Below the pieces are notes generated by a model. The model was given only the letters and a program-made list of their open reading frames with translations, made no database searches and was not told the DNA's origin. The position numbers and the translations under genes are program-made. From Holosporaceae bacterium (lineage in GTDB: Bacteria; Pseudomonadota; Alphaproteobacteria; UBA3830): a stretch of DNA of 13,539 nucleotides. Location: assembly GCA_031269645.1 (NCBI GenBank), contig JAISYW010000037.1:1-13539 (forward strand), written 5' to 3'. This document shows, one piece after another, positions 6,738 to 13,539 of this stretch; the stretch's first letter is position 1, and each line of letters opens with the position of its first letter.

Positions 6738-8045
6738 TTATAAACTCCACGAAATGATTGTGAAAACAGGTAGCAGAATTGAAAACGACCAAATTAGATA
6801 TCCCAAAAACGATGGAACCTTGACTCCATAGTCATCCGATATTGATTTCGCCATTAAATTGGGCGCATTTCCAATATATGTTAGCGCGCCCATAAAAACA
6901 GTTGAAATGGAAAATGCCGTTAAAATATGCGATTTGTTTGTCATTAATATGCTTGCATCGCCGCCGGCTAAGTGGAAAAAAATCAAAAATGTTGGCGCAT
7001 TATCTAGTACTGAAGATAACAATCCGCTTGCCCAAAAGCATTTTTTAGCAATAAATTCTCCATTTGGAGCAATCCATTCGAATATACATTTAAATGCGCC
7101 GTTCATTCCTTGGCGTAATATGTGGATTATTGGAGTAACAGTAATAAAAATTCCGGCGAAAAGTTCGGCAACTTCTTTTACCGAAGCAAATGAGAAACAA
7201 TTCGCGTGACGAATTTCTGGCGGGGTAGTCTTTAATGAAATCAAAGAAATGAGGATAAGTAAGCTATTTCTTAAAATGGAAGAAACGCTAAATTCGTGGC
7301 CGCTTAGCAAAATACAGCTTTTAAAATTACAGAAAACGACAATCAACAACACTAGCGCCATAAGAAATAGATTCTTAACGCCGCGAATGACAAAAGTTGA
7401 TCCGTTTATTGTTTCAGTAGGAGTAGTTTCAAACTTAAACAAAGTAAAATCAATTGCAAAAAACAAAGCGCACAATATAAAAGCGGTATTTAATAAAAAT
7501 GGATATAAATTTTTAATAAACCAAAAAAAATCTATTCCTTTTAGGAATCCTATGAATAAAGGCGGATCACCGAGCGGAGTTGTTACCCCACCGATATTGG
7601 CTATTAAGAATATGAAAAATACCGTTAGATGCGTTTTATACTTTCTTTGGGAATTGGATCGCAAAAATGGCCGAATTAGCAGAGTTGTTGCTCCTGTAGT
7701 GCCAATAAATCCGGCTATTATACTGCCGCAAAATAGGAAAATAACGTTAAAATATGGGCCGTATCCCTTTGGAAAGTCAATAAAAATACCTCCTGAAAGG
7801 ATATACAATGTAGAAATTAAGATGATAAAAGGAATGTAGTCGGTAACTATAGGTTCAAAAACAGCTAAAAAAAATTGAAAAAAACCAAATAAATAAGCGA
7901 CAAAAAACAAATACAGCGACGACCAAAATAAAATAACACGACCTGCGTATTTATTCCAAAAATTATGGCACAGCAGTGGAAAGAGAGAAACCGAAAGAAT
8001 AATTCCCAAAAACGGCAATCCCCATAAAGCGCTACAAAACTCCAT
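6738..8045 (-). CDS. Sodium:proton antiporter-like permease (CitMHS_2 / ion transporter superfamily)
   Basis: A 435-residue inner-membrane carrier with roughly ten to twelve hydrophobic segments. Two inverted-repeat hallmarks are visible: GTTGATTLLIRP (about 115-126) with NIGGVTTPLGDPPLF (about 150-164) in the first half, and LDNAPTFLIFF with GNAPNLMAKSI and GVKVPSFLGY in the second. These are the signature of the group annotated as sodium:proton antiporters (PF16980), which occurs in Rickettsiales and other bacteria; NhaD is a more distant relative. It probably exchanges Na+ and H+, though the family name is largely homology-based. The frame is open to a TTG at 8069, but a GGAG ribosome site lies five bases before the ATG at 8045, which decides the start. 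It is divergent from mutS, with 174 bp between. Confidence 0.86.
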   Translation of the reverse strand: MEFCSALWGLPFLGIILSVSLFPLLCHNFWNKYAGRVILFWSSLYLFFVAYLFGFFQFFLAVFEPIVTDYIPFIILISTLYILSGGIFIDFPKGYGPYFNVIFLFCGSIIAGFIGTTGATTLLIRPFLRSNSQRKYKTHLTVFFIFLIANIGGVTTPLGDPPLFIGFLKGIDFFWFIKNLYPFLLNTAFILCALFFAIDFTLFKFETTPTETINGSTFVIRGVKNLFLMALVLLIVVFCNFKSCILLSGHEFSVSSILRNSLLILISLISLKTTPPEIRHANCFSFASVKEVAELFAGIFITVTPIIHILRQGMNGAFKCIFEWIAPNGEFIAKKCFWASGLLSSVLDNAPTFLIFFHLAGGDASILMTNKSHILTAFSISTVFMGALTYIGNAPNLMAKSISDDYGVKVPSFLGYLIWSFSILLPVFTIISWSL

Positions 8046-8183
8046 TATTTCTCCAAGTAAATCGCGCAAAGGTTATTATAAAATTAATCGACCCTTTGTT
8101 AAAGAATAAATAACCTGTCACGATTGAATGGTAATCATCGTAATATTATTAAGATCTCTATTTTACGTTGTCTTAAATATATA

Positions 8184-8192
8184 TGCTATATT
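8184..8192 (+). promoter_or_regulatory. Extended -10 promoter element for mutS
   Basis: TGCTATATT fits the extended -10 pattern TG-N-TATAAT with one mismatch and lies 28 bases before the mutS ATG. No good -35 hexamer sits 16-18 bases upstream (TACGTT or TTACGT at best), which is tolerated by extended -10 promoters. Confidence 0.4.
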
Positions 8193-8219
8193 TGGTAAAC
8201 GTAGTGGGTAAGCGGAAAA

Positions 8220-10859
8220 ATGGAAGAAAATAGTTTATTCTACAGTACGATAAAAGATGCAACGCCTATGATGTCGCAGTATTTAGCCACAAAAGCTCAA
8301 TATCCTGGTTGTCTTTTGCTTTTTCGCATGGGAGATTTTTACGAGATGTTTTTTGATGACGCAAAAGTTGCTTCATCAATTTTAAATATTGCGCTAACTC
8401 ATCGTGGAAAGCATCTGAACGATGACATTCCAATGTGCGGAATCCCTGTCGCCGCGCTTGATAACTACATCGGGCGATTAGTGAAATATGGGCAGAAAGT
8501 AGCCGTTTGCGATCAAATAGAAGATCCTCAGGAGGCCAAAAAGCGAGGATATAAAGCTATCGTAAAAAGAAAAGTTACAAGAATTTTAACTGCCGGAACA
8601 ATAGTTGAAGATAGTTTGCTGAACGCTGGTAAAAATAACTTCCTAATGTCTCTAGTATTCGATATTTGCAGAAAAACATCAAAAATTAAAACCACAAGCT
8701 TTGCGACTATAGATATCTCCACCGGGGACTTTTTTGTAAACAGTATTGTGGGAAACGAGCTTCCATCTATAGTCGAATTATACAAACCCAAAGAAATACT
8801 AGTTCCTCTAAGTTACGAAGGTACGGAATTTGCCAAATATATTTCCTCTATCAGCGACGCTACGGTTACATTTTTACCGGATTCAAAATTCAATCCAACT
8901 ATCGAAAAAGAAAGATTAGAGCGGTATTTTAAAGTTAATACTTTAGACAGTTTCGGAATAACTTTAAGCAATGAATTGGCATCTTGCGGCGCAGTTTTAG
9001 AGTATTTATTAATTACTCAGCGAGAAAATTTTTCAGACTTACCAATTCCAAAAAAAGTATCCTTAAGCAATTATCTCGTAATCGATCCAGCAACTAGTAA
9101 AAGTTTAGAAATAACAACCTCTTGTCGTGGGGAATACGAATATAGTTTGTTGGGATCAATTGATCAAACAATGACTTCATTTGGAGCAAGAGCGCTAGCG
9201 GCTCGTCTTGCAGCTCCAATTGTAGATAAAAATTTGTTGGAAAAACGTTTGGATTGCGTTGAATTTTTCATAAAAAACGAAAAACTAAGGAAATTGCTAC
9301 GGGAAACGCTTGCCAATTGCTCTGATTTTGAAAGGGCTCTTAATAGAATAAGATTTAACAAATTTTCACCGAGAGATATTGGCGATATTCGCGAATCGTT
9401 GCGTATTATTATCGCAGTAAAGTCCATTTTTAACGGCATAGCCGTCCCTAACGAAGGAGGATACTGCCTTCAAAATCTTAAAGATTTTTCCGTGCTTTTA
9501 AAATTACTAGAATCAGCGCTTGTGGAAAAATTACCAATCAGCGCAAAGAACAGCGGATTAATCGCAACCGGATATTCCGAAGAATTGGACCGATTGAAGT
9601 ACACTAGAGATCATAGCGAAGATTTAATTTCTGATCTACAAGCAAAGTACGTTTCCGAGACTGGAATTAACACTTTAAGAATAAAAAATAACGCTATTTT
9701 AGGATGGTATATTGAAGTTTCGCTTTCGCAGAAAAATAAAATAACAAATCAGTTCATACATCGTCAAACACTGGTAAATAACATTAGATATACGACAGAA
9801 GAATTAATTTCTTTGCAATCTAAGTTTATAGAAGCCTTCGAAGAATGGAGTCAACTGGAGCAAAAGTTGTACGAACAGATAGTTGCTGAAATAATGAAAC
9901 ATTATGGAGATATTTCTTATGCAATCAAGTTACTATCAGTCCTAGATATTTATACAAATTTCGCTCATATTGCGAGCGAACGTAATTTCGTTCGTCCTAG
10001 TATTTCTTTTGATCCTATTCTTGAAATAGAAAATGGTAGACATCCGGTTTTGGAAAACCACGAAATCGAATTTACTTGTAATGATTGTAATTTAAGTTTC
10101 TCCAATCGAATTTGTTTACTTACCGGTCCTAATATGGCTGGGAAAAGTACCTATTTGCGGCAGAATGCTTTAATTGTTGTTCTAGCACAAATAGGCTGCT
10201 ATGTTCCGGCAACAAATGCGACTATAGGCATTGTCGATAGATTATTTTCCAGGATAGGAGCTTCCGACGATATTGCAAGAGGTCGTTCTACGTTTATGGT
10301 GGAAATGATAGAAACGGCCACAATACTAAATCAAGCGACAGAAAAATCATTTGTGATTTTGGACGAAGTTGGACGCGGAACTTCTACCTATGATGGACTT
10401 TCGATCGCATGGGCGGTTATAGAAAATCTTTATAAAATAAACAAATGTAGAGTTCTCTTTGCTACTCATTATAGAGAACTTACATCTTTGCAGAATTTTT
10501 TGAAAAATATAAAATGCAAAACTTTGAAAGTACAAGAATGGAATGAAGATGTGATTTTTTATCATAAAATTGTCGATGGCGTTGCCGATAAGTCGTATGG
10601 AATTCACGTCGCGAGCATTGCGGGAGTGCCAAGAACTGTTATAAAACGTGCTACAGAGCTTTTGAAAAAGTTTGAATCTCAAGACGTTATCGATAAAAAT
10701 TCACTTCCGGACTTTACAAATGAAATTTTTGATCAAATTGAATTCAATTACGCAATGGACTCAAAAATTAGGGAAAAACTTCTGGCAATAGACTTAAATA
10801 ACGTATCTCCCAAGAATGCTCTTGATATATTGTATGAACTTAAAGGGCTATTGGCATAA
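8220..10859 (+). CDS. mutS: DNA mismatch repair protein MutS
   Basis: MutS recognises mismatches and small loops and, with ATP, recruits MutL. At 879 residues it is full length (E. coli 853). The N-terminal mismatch-binding domain carries the essential F-x-E as GDFYEMF (F40, E42), followed by the connector, lever and clamp regions. The ATPase holds Walker A GPNMAGKST (636-644), the LFSRIGASDDI segment, and the Walker B/signature DEVGRGTSTYDG from D715, then FATHYREL. The C-terminus ends in the usual P-x-x-A-L-x-x-L-x-x-L helix. All catalytic motifs are intact, so mismatch repair is probably functional. The start agrees with the family N-terminus and a GCGGA ribosome site. It has its own promoter region and no partner gene alongside. 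Confidence 0.98.
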   Translation: MEENSLFYSTIKDATPMMSQYLATKAQYPGCLLLFRMGDFYEMFFDDAKVASSILNIALTHRGKHLNDDIPMCGIPVAALDNYIGRLVKYGQKVAVCDQIEDPQEAKKRGYKAIVKRKVTRILTAGTIVEDSLLNAGKNNFLMSLVFDICRKTSKIKTTSFATIDISTGDFFVNSIVGNELPSIVELYKPKEILVPLSYEGTEFAKYISSISDATVTFLPDSKFNPTIEKERLERYFKVNTLDSFGITLSNELASCGAVLEYLLITQRENFSDLPIPKKVSLSNYLVIDPATSKSLEITTSCRGEYEYSLLGSIDQTMTSFGARALAARLAAPIVDKNLLEKRLDCVEFFIKNEKLRKLLRETLANCSDFERALNRIRFNKFSPRDIGDIRESLRIIIAVKSIFNGIAVPNEGGYCLQNLKDFSVLLKLLESALVEKLPISAKNSGLIATGYSEELDRLKYTRDHSEDLISDLQAKYVSETGINTLRIKNNAILGWYIEVSLSQKNKITNQFIHRQTLVNNIRYTTEELISLQSKFIEAFEEWSQLEQKLYEQIVAEIMKHYGDISYAIKLLSVLDIYTNFAHIASERNFVRPSISFDPILEIENGRHPVLENHEIEFTCNDCNLSFSNRICLLTGPNMAGKSTYLRQNALIVVLAQIGCYVPATNATIGIVDRLFSRIGASDDIARGRSTFMVEMIETATILNQATEKSFVILDEVGRGTSTYDGLSIAWAVIENLYKINKCRVLFATHYRELTSLQNFLKNIKCKTLKVQEWNEDVIFYHKIVDGVADKSYGIHVASIAGVPRTVIKRATELLKKFESQDVIDKNSLPDFTNEIFDQIEFNYAMDSKIREKLLAIDLNNVSPKNALDILYELKGLLA

Positions 10860-10897
10860 TTGTCGAATAGTTTAAAAACTGTTGATTATATAATTGT

Positions 10898-10924
10898 ATT
10901 TTTAATTGTTTTTTAATTAAAAAT
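10898..10924. repeat. AT-only inverted repeat between mutS and the barrel gene
   Basis: ATTTTTAATT (10898-10907) and AATTAAAAAT (10915-10924) are perfect 10-base inverted arms around a 7-base loop (GTTTTTT). The stem contains no G or C. It starts 39 bases after the mutS stop and overlaps the -35 box and spacer of the next promoter, so it may be a weak terminator, a regulatory site, or simply AT-rich promoter DNA. Confidence 0.45.
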
Positions 10925-10934
10925 AAAGTATTCT
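10906..10934 (+). promoter_or_regulatory. Sigma70-type promoter for the barrel protein gene
   Basis: TTGTTT (10906-10911) and TATTCT (10929-10934) are separated by exactly 17 bases. Initiation about seven bases downstream would give a 5' leader of roughly 23 bases containing the GAGG ribosome site. Confidence 0.5.
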
Positions 10935-10963
10935 GGTTTGTATTGGGTTATTTCGAGGCCAAC

Positions 10964-11728
10964 ATGAAAATTTTTTGTTGTATTTGTTTATTTATATTCC
11001 CATATGTTTTCGGAGATGACGATGCTTCAAATAACACCGAAACGAAACCAAAACTTTTTGCTGATATTAGCAGATCAGCTCAAGAAAATGCCGTGTCTTT
11101 TGATGGAATGCAAGCTTTATTTGGTTTTAATTTTGCTTTTCAAAATTTTATCGCTTCCGTCGGCAATAGCAAGAACCTTACGCAAAATAAAATGGACGCA
11201 TTTGGCGCACGAGTAGGAGTCGGGTATTCCAAGTCTTTTAAGAAAGGACTTTTAGTCGCAATTAATATTGTAGCCGACGTACTCAAAAAAAGTAAAAAAG
11301 ATGGTAATTGGAATGTTTGTAACCAGGAATATGAAAACCAAAGAGGCGCTGTGTATCCTGGTGAGAGAACAAGCCATCTTGAAACGGACGTATTTTCTCC
11401 GAATATTGCGTTAAAATGTGGATATCTATTTCCAGGTTTTCAATCCGTTATTTTTGCAACAATCTCAGTAGCAAAAATAAGCGGAACTTATTCTTATAAG
11501 CGAGATGGAGCTAACGTATGTAATGTTGGTGTTAACGCTTATATTCCGTCCTTAGGGCTAGGAATATGGAGAAAGTTTAATAGACAATGGGGAGCTTCTT
11601 TGGAAGCCGATTTTGCATTAAATAAGCCAAAATACAAAAAAACTGAAGACAGCGTTGAACATACAACTAAATTCAGCCATCGAATAAATATCAACGTCGT
11701 GGCAACATTCAGTATTACATCTCATTAG
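10964..11728 (+). CDS. Exported outer-membrane beta-barrel protein, hypothetical
   Basis: A 254-residue protein with a clear signal peptide (MKIFCCICLFIFPYVFG, cleavage before DDDAS) and a mature part made of alternating amphipathic strands typical of small surface barrels of the opacity/porin-like type (for example FGARVGVGYSKSF, GLGIWRKF, GASLEADFAL, ININVVATFSI). No specific family is recognised; the role could be a porin, a surface antigen or an adhesin. Three cysteines remain in the mature part. The chain ends ATFSITSH rather than in a terminal aromatic residue, which is unusual for a BAM-inserted barrel. The frame is open from a TTG at 10943, but GAGG five bases before the ATG at 10964 and the signal peptide fix the start. 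It is transcribed from its own promoter between mutS and the Bax inhibitor-like gene. Confidence 0.7.
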   Translation: MKIFCCICLFIFPYVFGDDDASNNTETKPKLFADISRSAQENAVSFDGMQALFGFNFAFQNFIASVGNSKNLTQNKMDAFGARVGVGYSKSFKKGLLVAINIVADVLKKSKKDGNWNVCNQEYENQRGAVYPGERTSHLETDVFSPNIALKCGYLFPGFQSVIFATISVAKISGTYSYKRDGANVCNVGVNAYIPSLGLGIWRKFNRQWGASLEADFALNKPKYKKTEDSVEHTTKFSHRININVVATFSITSH

Positions 11729-11824
11729 AGTCATTCGTACATTTTTTTTGTGATTTCTTGCAAATCAAGACATCATTTTACACATAGAATTCGGCATAAA
11801 ACAACCTCTAGAACTTCGTAGGAC

Positions 11825-11853
11825 TTGACGTGTTTTACAATAAATGTTAAAAT
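11825..11853 (+). promoter_or_regulatory. Strong sigma70 promoter for the Bax inhibitor-1 gene
   Basis: TTGACG (11825-11830) and TAAAAT (11848-11853) are separated by exactly 17 bases; each differs from consensus by one base. Initiation near 11860 would leave a 5' leader of about 22 bases. The TTG that could start a longer reading frame is itself the -35 box, so that longer start is ruled out for transcripts from this promoter. Confidence 0.7.
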
Positions 11854-11881
11854 ATTTTCAGCAGTTTATGGGGATTTTTTT

Positions 11882-12601
11882 ATGAAAAACAATGCCGCTT
11901 CGTTTTATAAGGAAGCCACAAGCGCGATTGACGTCGATTTGCGTAAATACATGTTGAACGTGTTCGCATACATGTCTTTTGGTCTTATGTTAACGGCTGT
12001 CATTGCTTATTTTGTAGGAACTTCTACAAATTTGCTTTCGTTGTTTTTTTCTTCTGGTGTACCTGCGTTGTGCGTCGTTCTTATTCCATTTGGAATTTCG
12101 CTATATTTCTCCGCCAGAATAGCTACCATTTCAGTTACCAAAGCAAAAGCGTTATTTGTAACTTTTGCTGTGTGTTTTGGGTTATCGTTATCGTCTATTT
12201 TCGCTGTTTTTCCGAGCTTCGTTGTGGTATATGCATTTTTCGTGACGTCGTCGATGTTTTTGTCCATGGTAATTTATGGGTATGTGACGGAGAAAGATCT
12301 AACTAGCTGGGGCGCATTTTTGTTTATGGGGCTGGTTGGATTGATTATTGCCGGCATAGTTAATTTGTTTACGAGGAGCTCCTCTGGAGAAATGCTGATA
12401 TCCGCTGCCGGGGTGGTTATATTTACTGGGTTAATAGCCTATGATACGCAATTCATAAAGAGCTATTATTTCGGTTCTGACACTCAAGAATCCGGTAAAA
12501 AAAAGGCAATTTTTGGAGCATTGATTCTATACCTTGATTTCATCAATTTATTTTTATACGTATTGAGGCTTTTGGCCACTATCGCCGCCAAAAGAAGGTG
12601 A
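11882..12601 (+). CDS. Bax inhibitor-1 (TMBIM/YccA-YbhL) family membrane protein
   Basis: A 239-residue inner-membrane protein of the Bax inhibitor-1 family. It has about seven hydrophobic helices, starting with RKYMLNVFAYMSFGLMLTA after a short hydrophilic N-terminus. The family's conserved acidic site is seen as YDTQFIKSYY (D188), followed by the last helix ALILYLDFINLFLYVLRL. Bacterial members include E. coli YccA, a modulator of the FtsH protease, and YetJ, a pH-sensitive calcium leak channel; which role applies here is unknown. GGGGA lies eight bases before the ATG. The start at 11882 is chosen because the longer frame begins at the TTG inside the -35 box. It converges with the exported-protein gene, 62 bp away. 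Confidence 0.92.
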   Translation: MKNNAASFYKEATSAIDVDLRKYMLNVFAYMSFGLMLTAVIAYFVGTSTNLLSLFFSSGVPALCVVLIPFGISLYFSARIATISVTKAKALFVTFAVCFGLSLSSIFAVFPSFVVVYAFFVTSSMFLSMVIYGYVTEKDLTSWGAFLFMGLVGLIIAGIVNLFTRSSSGEMLISAAGVVIFTGLIAYDTQFIKSYYFGSDTQESGKKKAIFGALILYLDFINLFLYVLRLLATIAAKRR

Positions 12602-12663
12602 AATCTTTATTTCATCTGTTCGCGTAATTTTGAATAGCGGCTGTCTGTTTTTGTTTGTGATTG

Positions 12664-13245
12664 TTACGTATCGTTTTGCTCTTCTGGAGGTTTTTCGGAT
12701 GATTCCTCCGTTTCATTGTTTTTAATATATTTTTCGATTTCGGCTTTATAAGAGGAAACAATTTCTTTTACGTCTGCCAGCTGTTGTTTGGAAATATATT
12801 TGGACGATATCAATGAGATTATTACATTGTAAGGTCTTACCCTCTCTTCAAATAACACCATCGTGCGTCCGCAACGTCCAGAAAAGTATGTTTCTTCTAT
12901 AGATTTGGTCGGATCATTCAAGTCTTTTGATTTTGCAAATTTAAAATTTGCTTTTGGGCATTTCTCTGTAAAAAGATTTATGTTTTCCGGGTTATTGGGT
13001 AATTGGGAATCAGTATTCTGTAAAAATACAAAAATAACCGTATCGGATAAATTAAAACTTGTTCTAAACGGCCACAAAACTCCTATCAGCCCATTTTCTC
13101 CTTGAAAAGTACGATACGCCCATTCGGGTGGCGCTTGTATCACAAATTTATTTCTTTCGTCCAATTCTGGCGTTTCTATAGGATTCGACGATAACTCATC
13201 GTTTATCAAAGAAAATATGATAAAAAATAAACATAATCTTTTCAT
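12664..13245 (-). CDS. Exported protein of unknown function
   Basis: A 193-residue protein I do not recognise. It begins with a signal peptide (MKRLCLFFIIFSLINDELSS) without a convincing lipobox, so it is probably periplasmic or secreted. The mature domain opens with KFVIQAPPEWAYRTF and GENGLIGVLWP, which suggests a compact beta-rich fold, and contains two cysteines (EKCPK and GRCGR) that could form a disulfide. A helical segment (ISKQQLADVKEIVSSYKAEIEKYI) leads to a charged, Glu/Pro-rich tail. A GAGAGG ribosome site lies five bases before the ATG. It is transcribed away from tRNA-Asn and converges with the Bax inhibitor-like gene. Nothing in the neighbourhood reveals its job. Confidence 0.78.
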   Translation of the reverse strand: MKRLCLFFIIFSLINDELSSNPIETPELDERNKFVIQAPPEWAYRTFQGENGLIGVLWPFRTSFNLSDTVIFVFLQNTDSQLPNNPENINLFTEKCPKANFKFAKSKDLNDPTKSIEETYFSGRCGRTMVLFEERVRPYNVIISLISSKYISKQQLADVKEIVSSYKAEIEKYIKNNETEESSEKPPEEQNDT

Positions 13246-13485
13246 TATGCCTCTCGTAATATCATTATTATGCCGTATAAAAACAAATAAATTATTACCA
13301 AATGACTATCATGAGTAATTAATTGTTTTATAAACGAACACTAAATGCGACTGTACAGACATGATTAGATATTTTTCTCAGTTTCAAATTGAGATATTTG
13401 ATATGAAATGGATATCGCAACCTTTACGACGCAAACAAAAGAAAATCACAAAAAATCTATTTCAATTTAGAACGACGAACGCCGA

Positions 13486-13539
13486 TGGCTCCTCGGGACG
13501 GGCTCGAACCGCCGACCCAGTGGTTAACAGCCACTTGCT
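13486..13539 (-). tRNA. tRNA-Asn (anticodon GTT), 5' part beyond the window
   Basis: The minus strand shows the anticodon stem AGTGG/CCACT around CTGTTAA (anticodon GTT), the T-arm with GGTTCGAGCC, the 3' acceptor strand TCCCGAGG region, discriminator G and an encoded CCA (13488-13486). The 5' acceptor strand and most of the D-arm lie past base 13539, so the acceptor pairing cannot be confirmed here. Confidence 0.93.

Noticed and set aside
7249..7839. Long + strand frame of 196 codons inside the antiporter gene
   Set aside because: It is antisense to a clear membrane permease with conserved motifs, is rich in Lys/Ile/Asn as expected of a shadow frame, and lacks a ribosome site.
11749..11765. 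Stem TGATTT-CTTGC-AAATCA after the barrel gene as a terminator
   Set aside because: The run of T lies before the stem and not after it, and the stem is only six AT-rich pairs, so it does not fit an intrinsic terminator on either strand.
12602..12663. Search for a bidirectional terminator between the convergent Bax inhibitor-1 and exported-protein genes
   Set aside because: No inverted repeat with a T tract could be found in the 62-bp gap.
12935..12951. 17-bp palindrome GCAAATTT-A-AAATTTGC
   Set aside because: It lies inside the exported-protein gene, encodes an ordinary KFKFAK segment, and is explained by AT-rich coding for Lys and Phe.
13376..13394. Hairpin TCTCAGT-TTCAA-ATTGAGA downstream of tRNA-Asn
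   Set aside because: Seven pairs with one G-U, more than 90 bases past the tRNA and followed on the minus strand by A residues, so not a terminator for it; no other role is supported.
1..13539. Search for a CRISPR array, toxin-antitoxin pair, phage genes or a multi-gene defence cluster
   Set aside because: No regularly spaced repeats, small overlapping gene pairs or defence domains are seen; the genes are mostly single housekeeping or envelope genes on alternating strands.

Overview
The window is AT-rich, gene-dense bacterial DNA that most resembles a host-associated alphaproteobacterium of the Rickettsiales/Holosporales kind. The main pointers are a DUF1476 protein (the zeta inhibitor of the F1Fo-ATPase, a family essentially confined to Alphaproteobacteria), a CitMHS_2-type sodium:proton antiporter of the sort seen in those orders, AT-biased codon use, and single housekeeping genes with little operon structure. 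The order-level placement is inference. The envelope is Gram-negative: there is a Kdo-activation gene, a glycosyltransferase, a BepA-like periplasmic protease and a predicted outer-membrane barrel.

Layout. Bases 1-117 look like one end of an IS3-family (IS150-like) insertion sequence whose transposase gene runs off the left edge. Next comes a tight + strand pair (194-2081), a divergent guanylate kinase and a periplasmic M48 metalloprotease with TPR-like repeats. On the - strand (2098-3908) are a family-2 glycosyltransferase, kdsB and tRNA-Leu(GAG), with kdsB probably co-transcribed with the tRNA. A gene-poor 300-bp gap is followed by the repair gene tag (- strand), then a membrane-anchored NAPE-PLD/UlaG-like metallo-beta-lactamase-fold hydrolase (+) and the zeta subunit (+). 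The antiporter (-) and mutS (+) are divergent. They are followed by a small predicted outer-membrane barrel protein and a Bax inhibitor-1 family membrane protein, each behind its own recognisable promoter. The right end holds an exported protein of unknown function (-) and a partial tRNA-Asn(GTT) (-) cut by the window edge.

Functional picture. kdsB and the glycosyltransferase serve surface glycan (Kdo/LPS) synthesis, the M48 protease fits outer-membrane quality control, tag and mutS serve genome maintenance, and the zeta subunit and antiporter relate to proton and sodium energetics. The strand changes at almost every gene, so most genes are probably transcribed alone; the likely exceptions are gmk with the protease and tRNA-Leu with kdsB.

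I see no CRISPR array, toxin-antitoxin pair, phage module, defence island or evident new multi-gene system. The observations most worth checking are the altered GMP-binding positions in the guanylate kinase, the altered metal-site loop in the MBL-fold protein, two lineage-specific surface or exported proteins, and a 22-codon ORF with a strong ribosome-binding site. Several gene starts were moved inward from the longest open frame because of ribosome-binding sites, signal peptides or promoter overlap.
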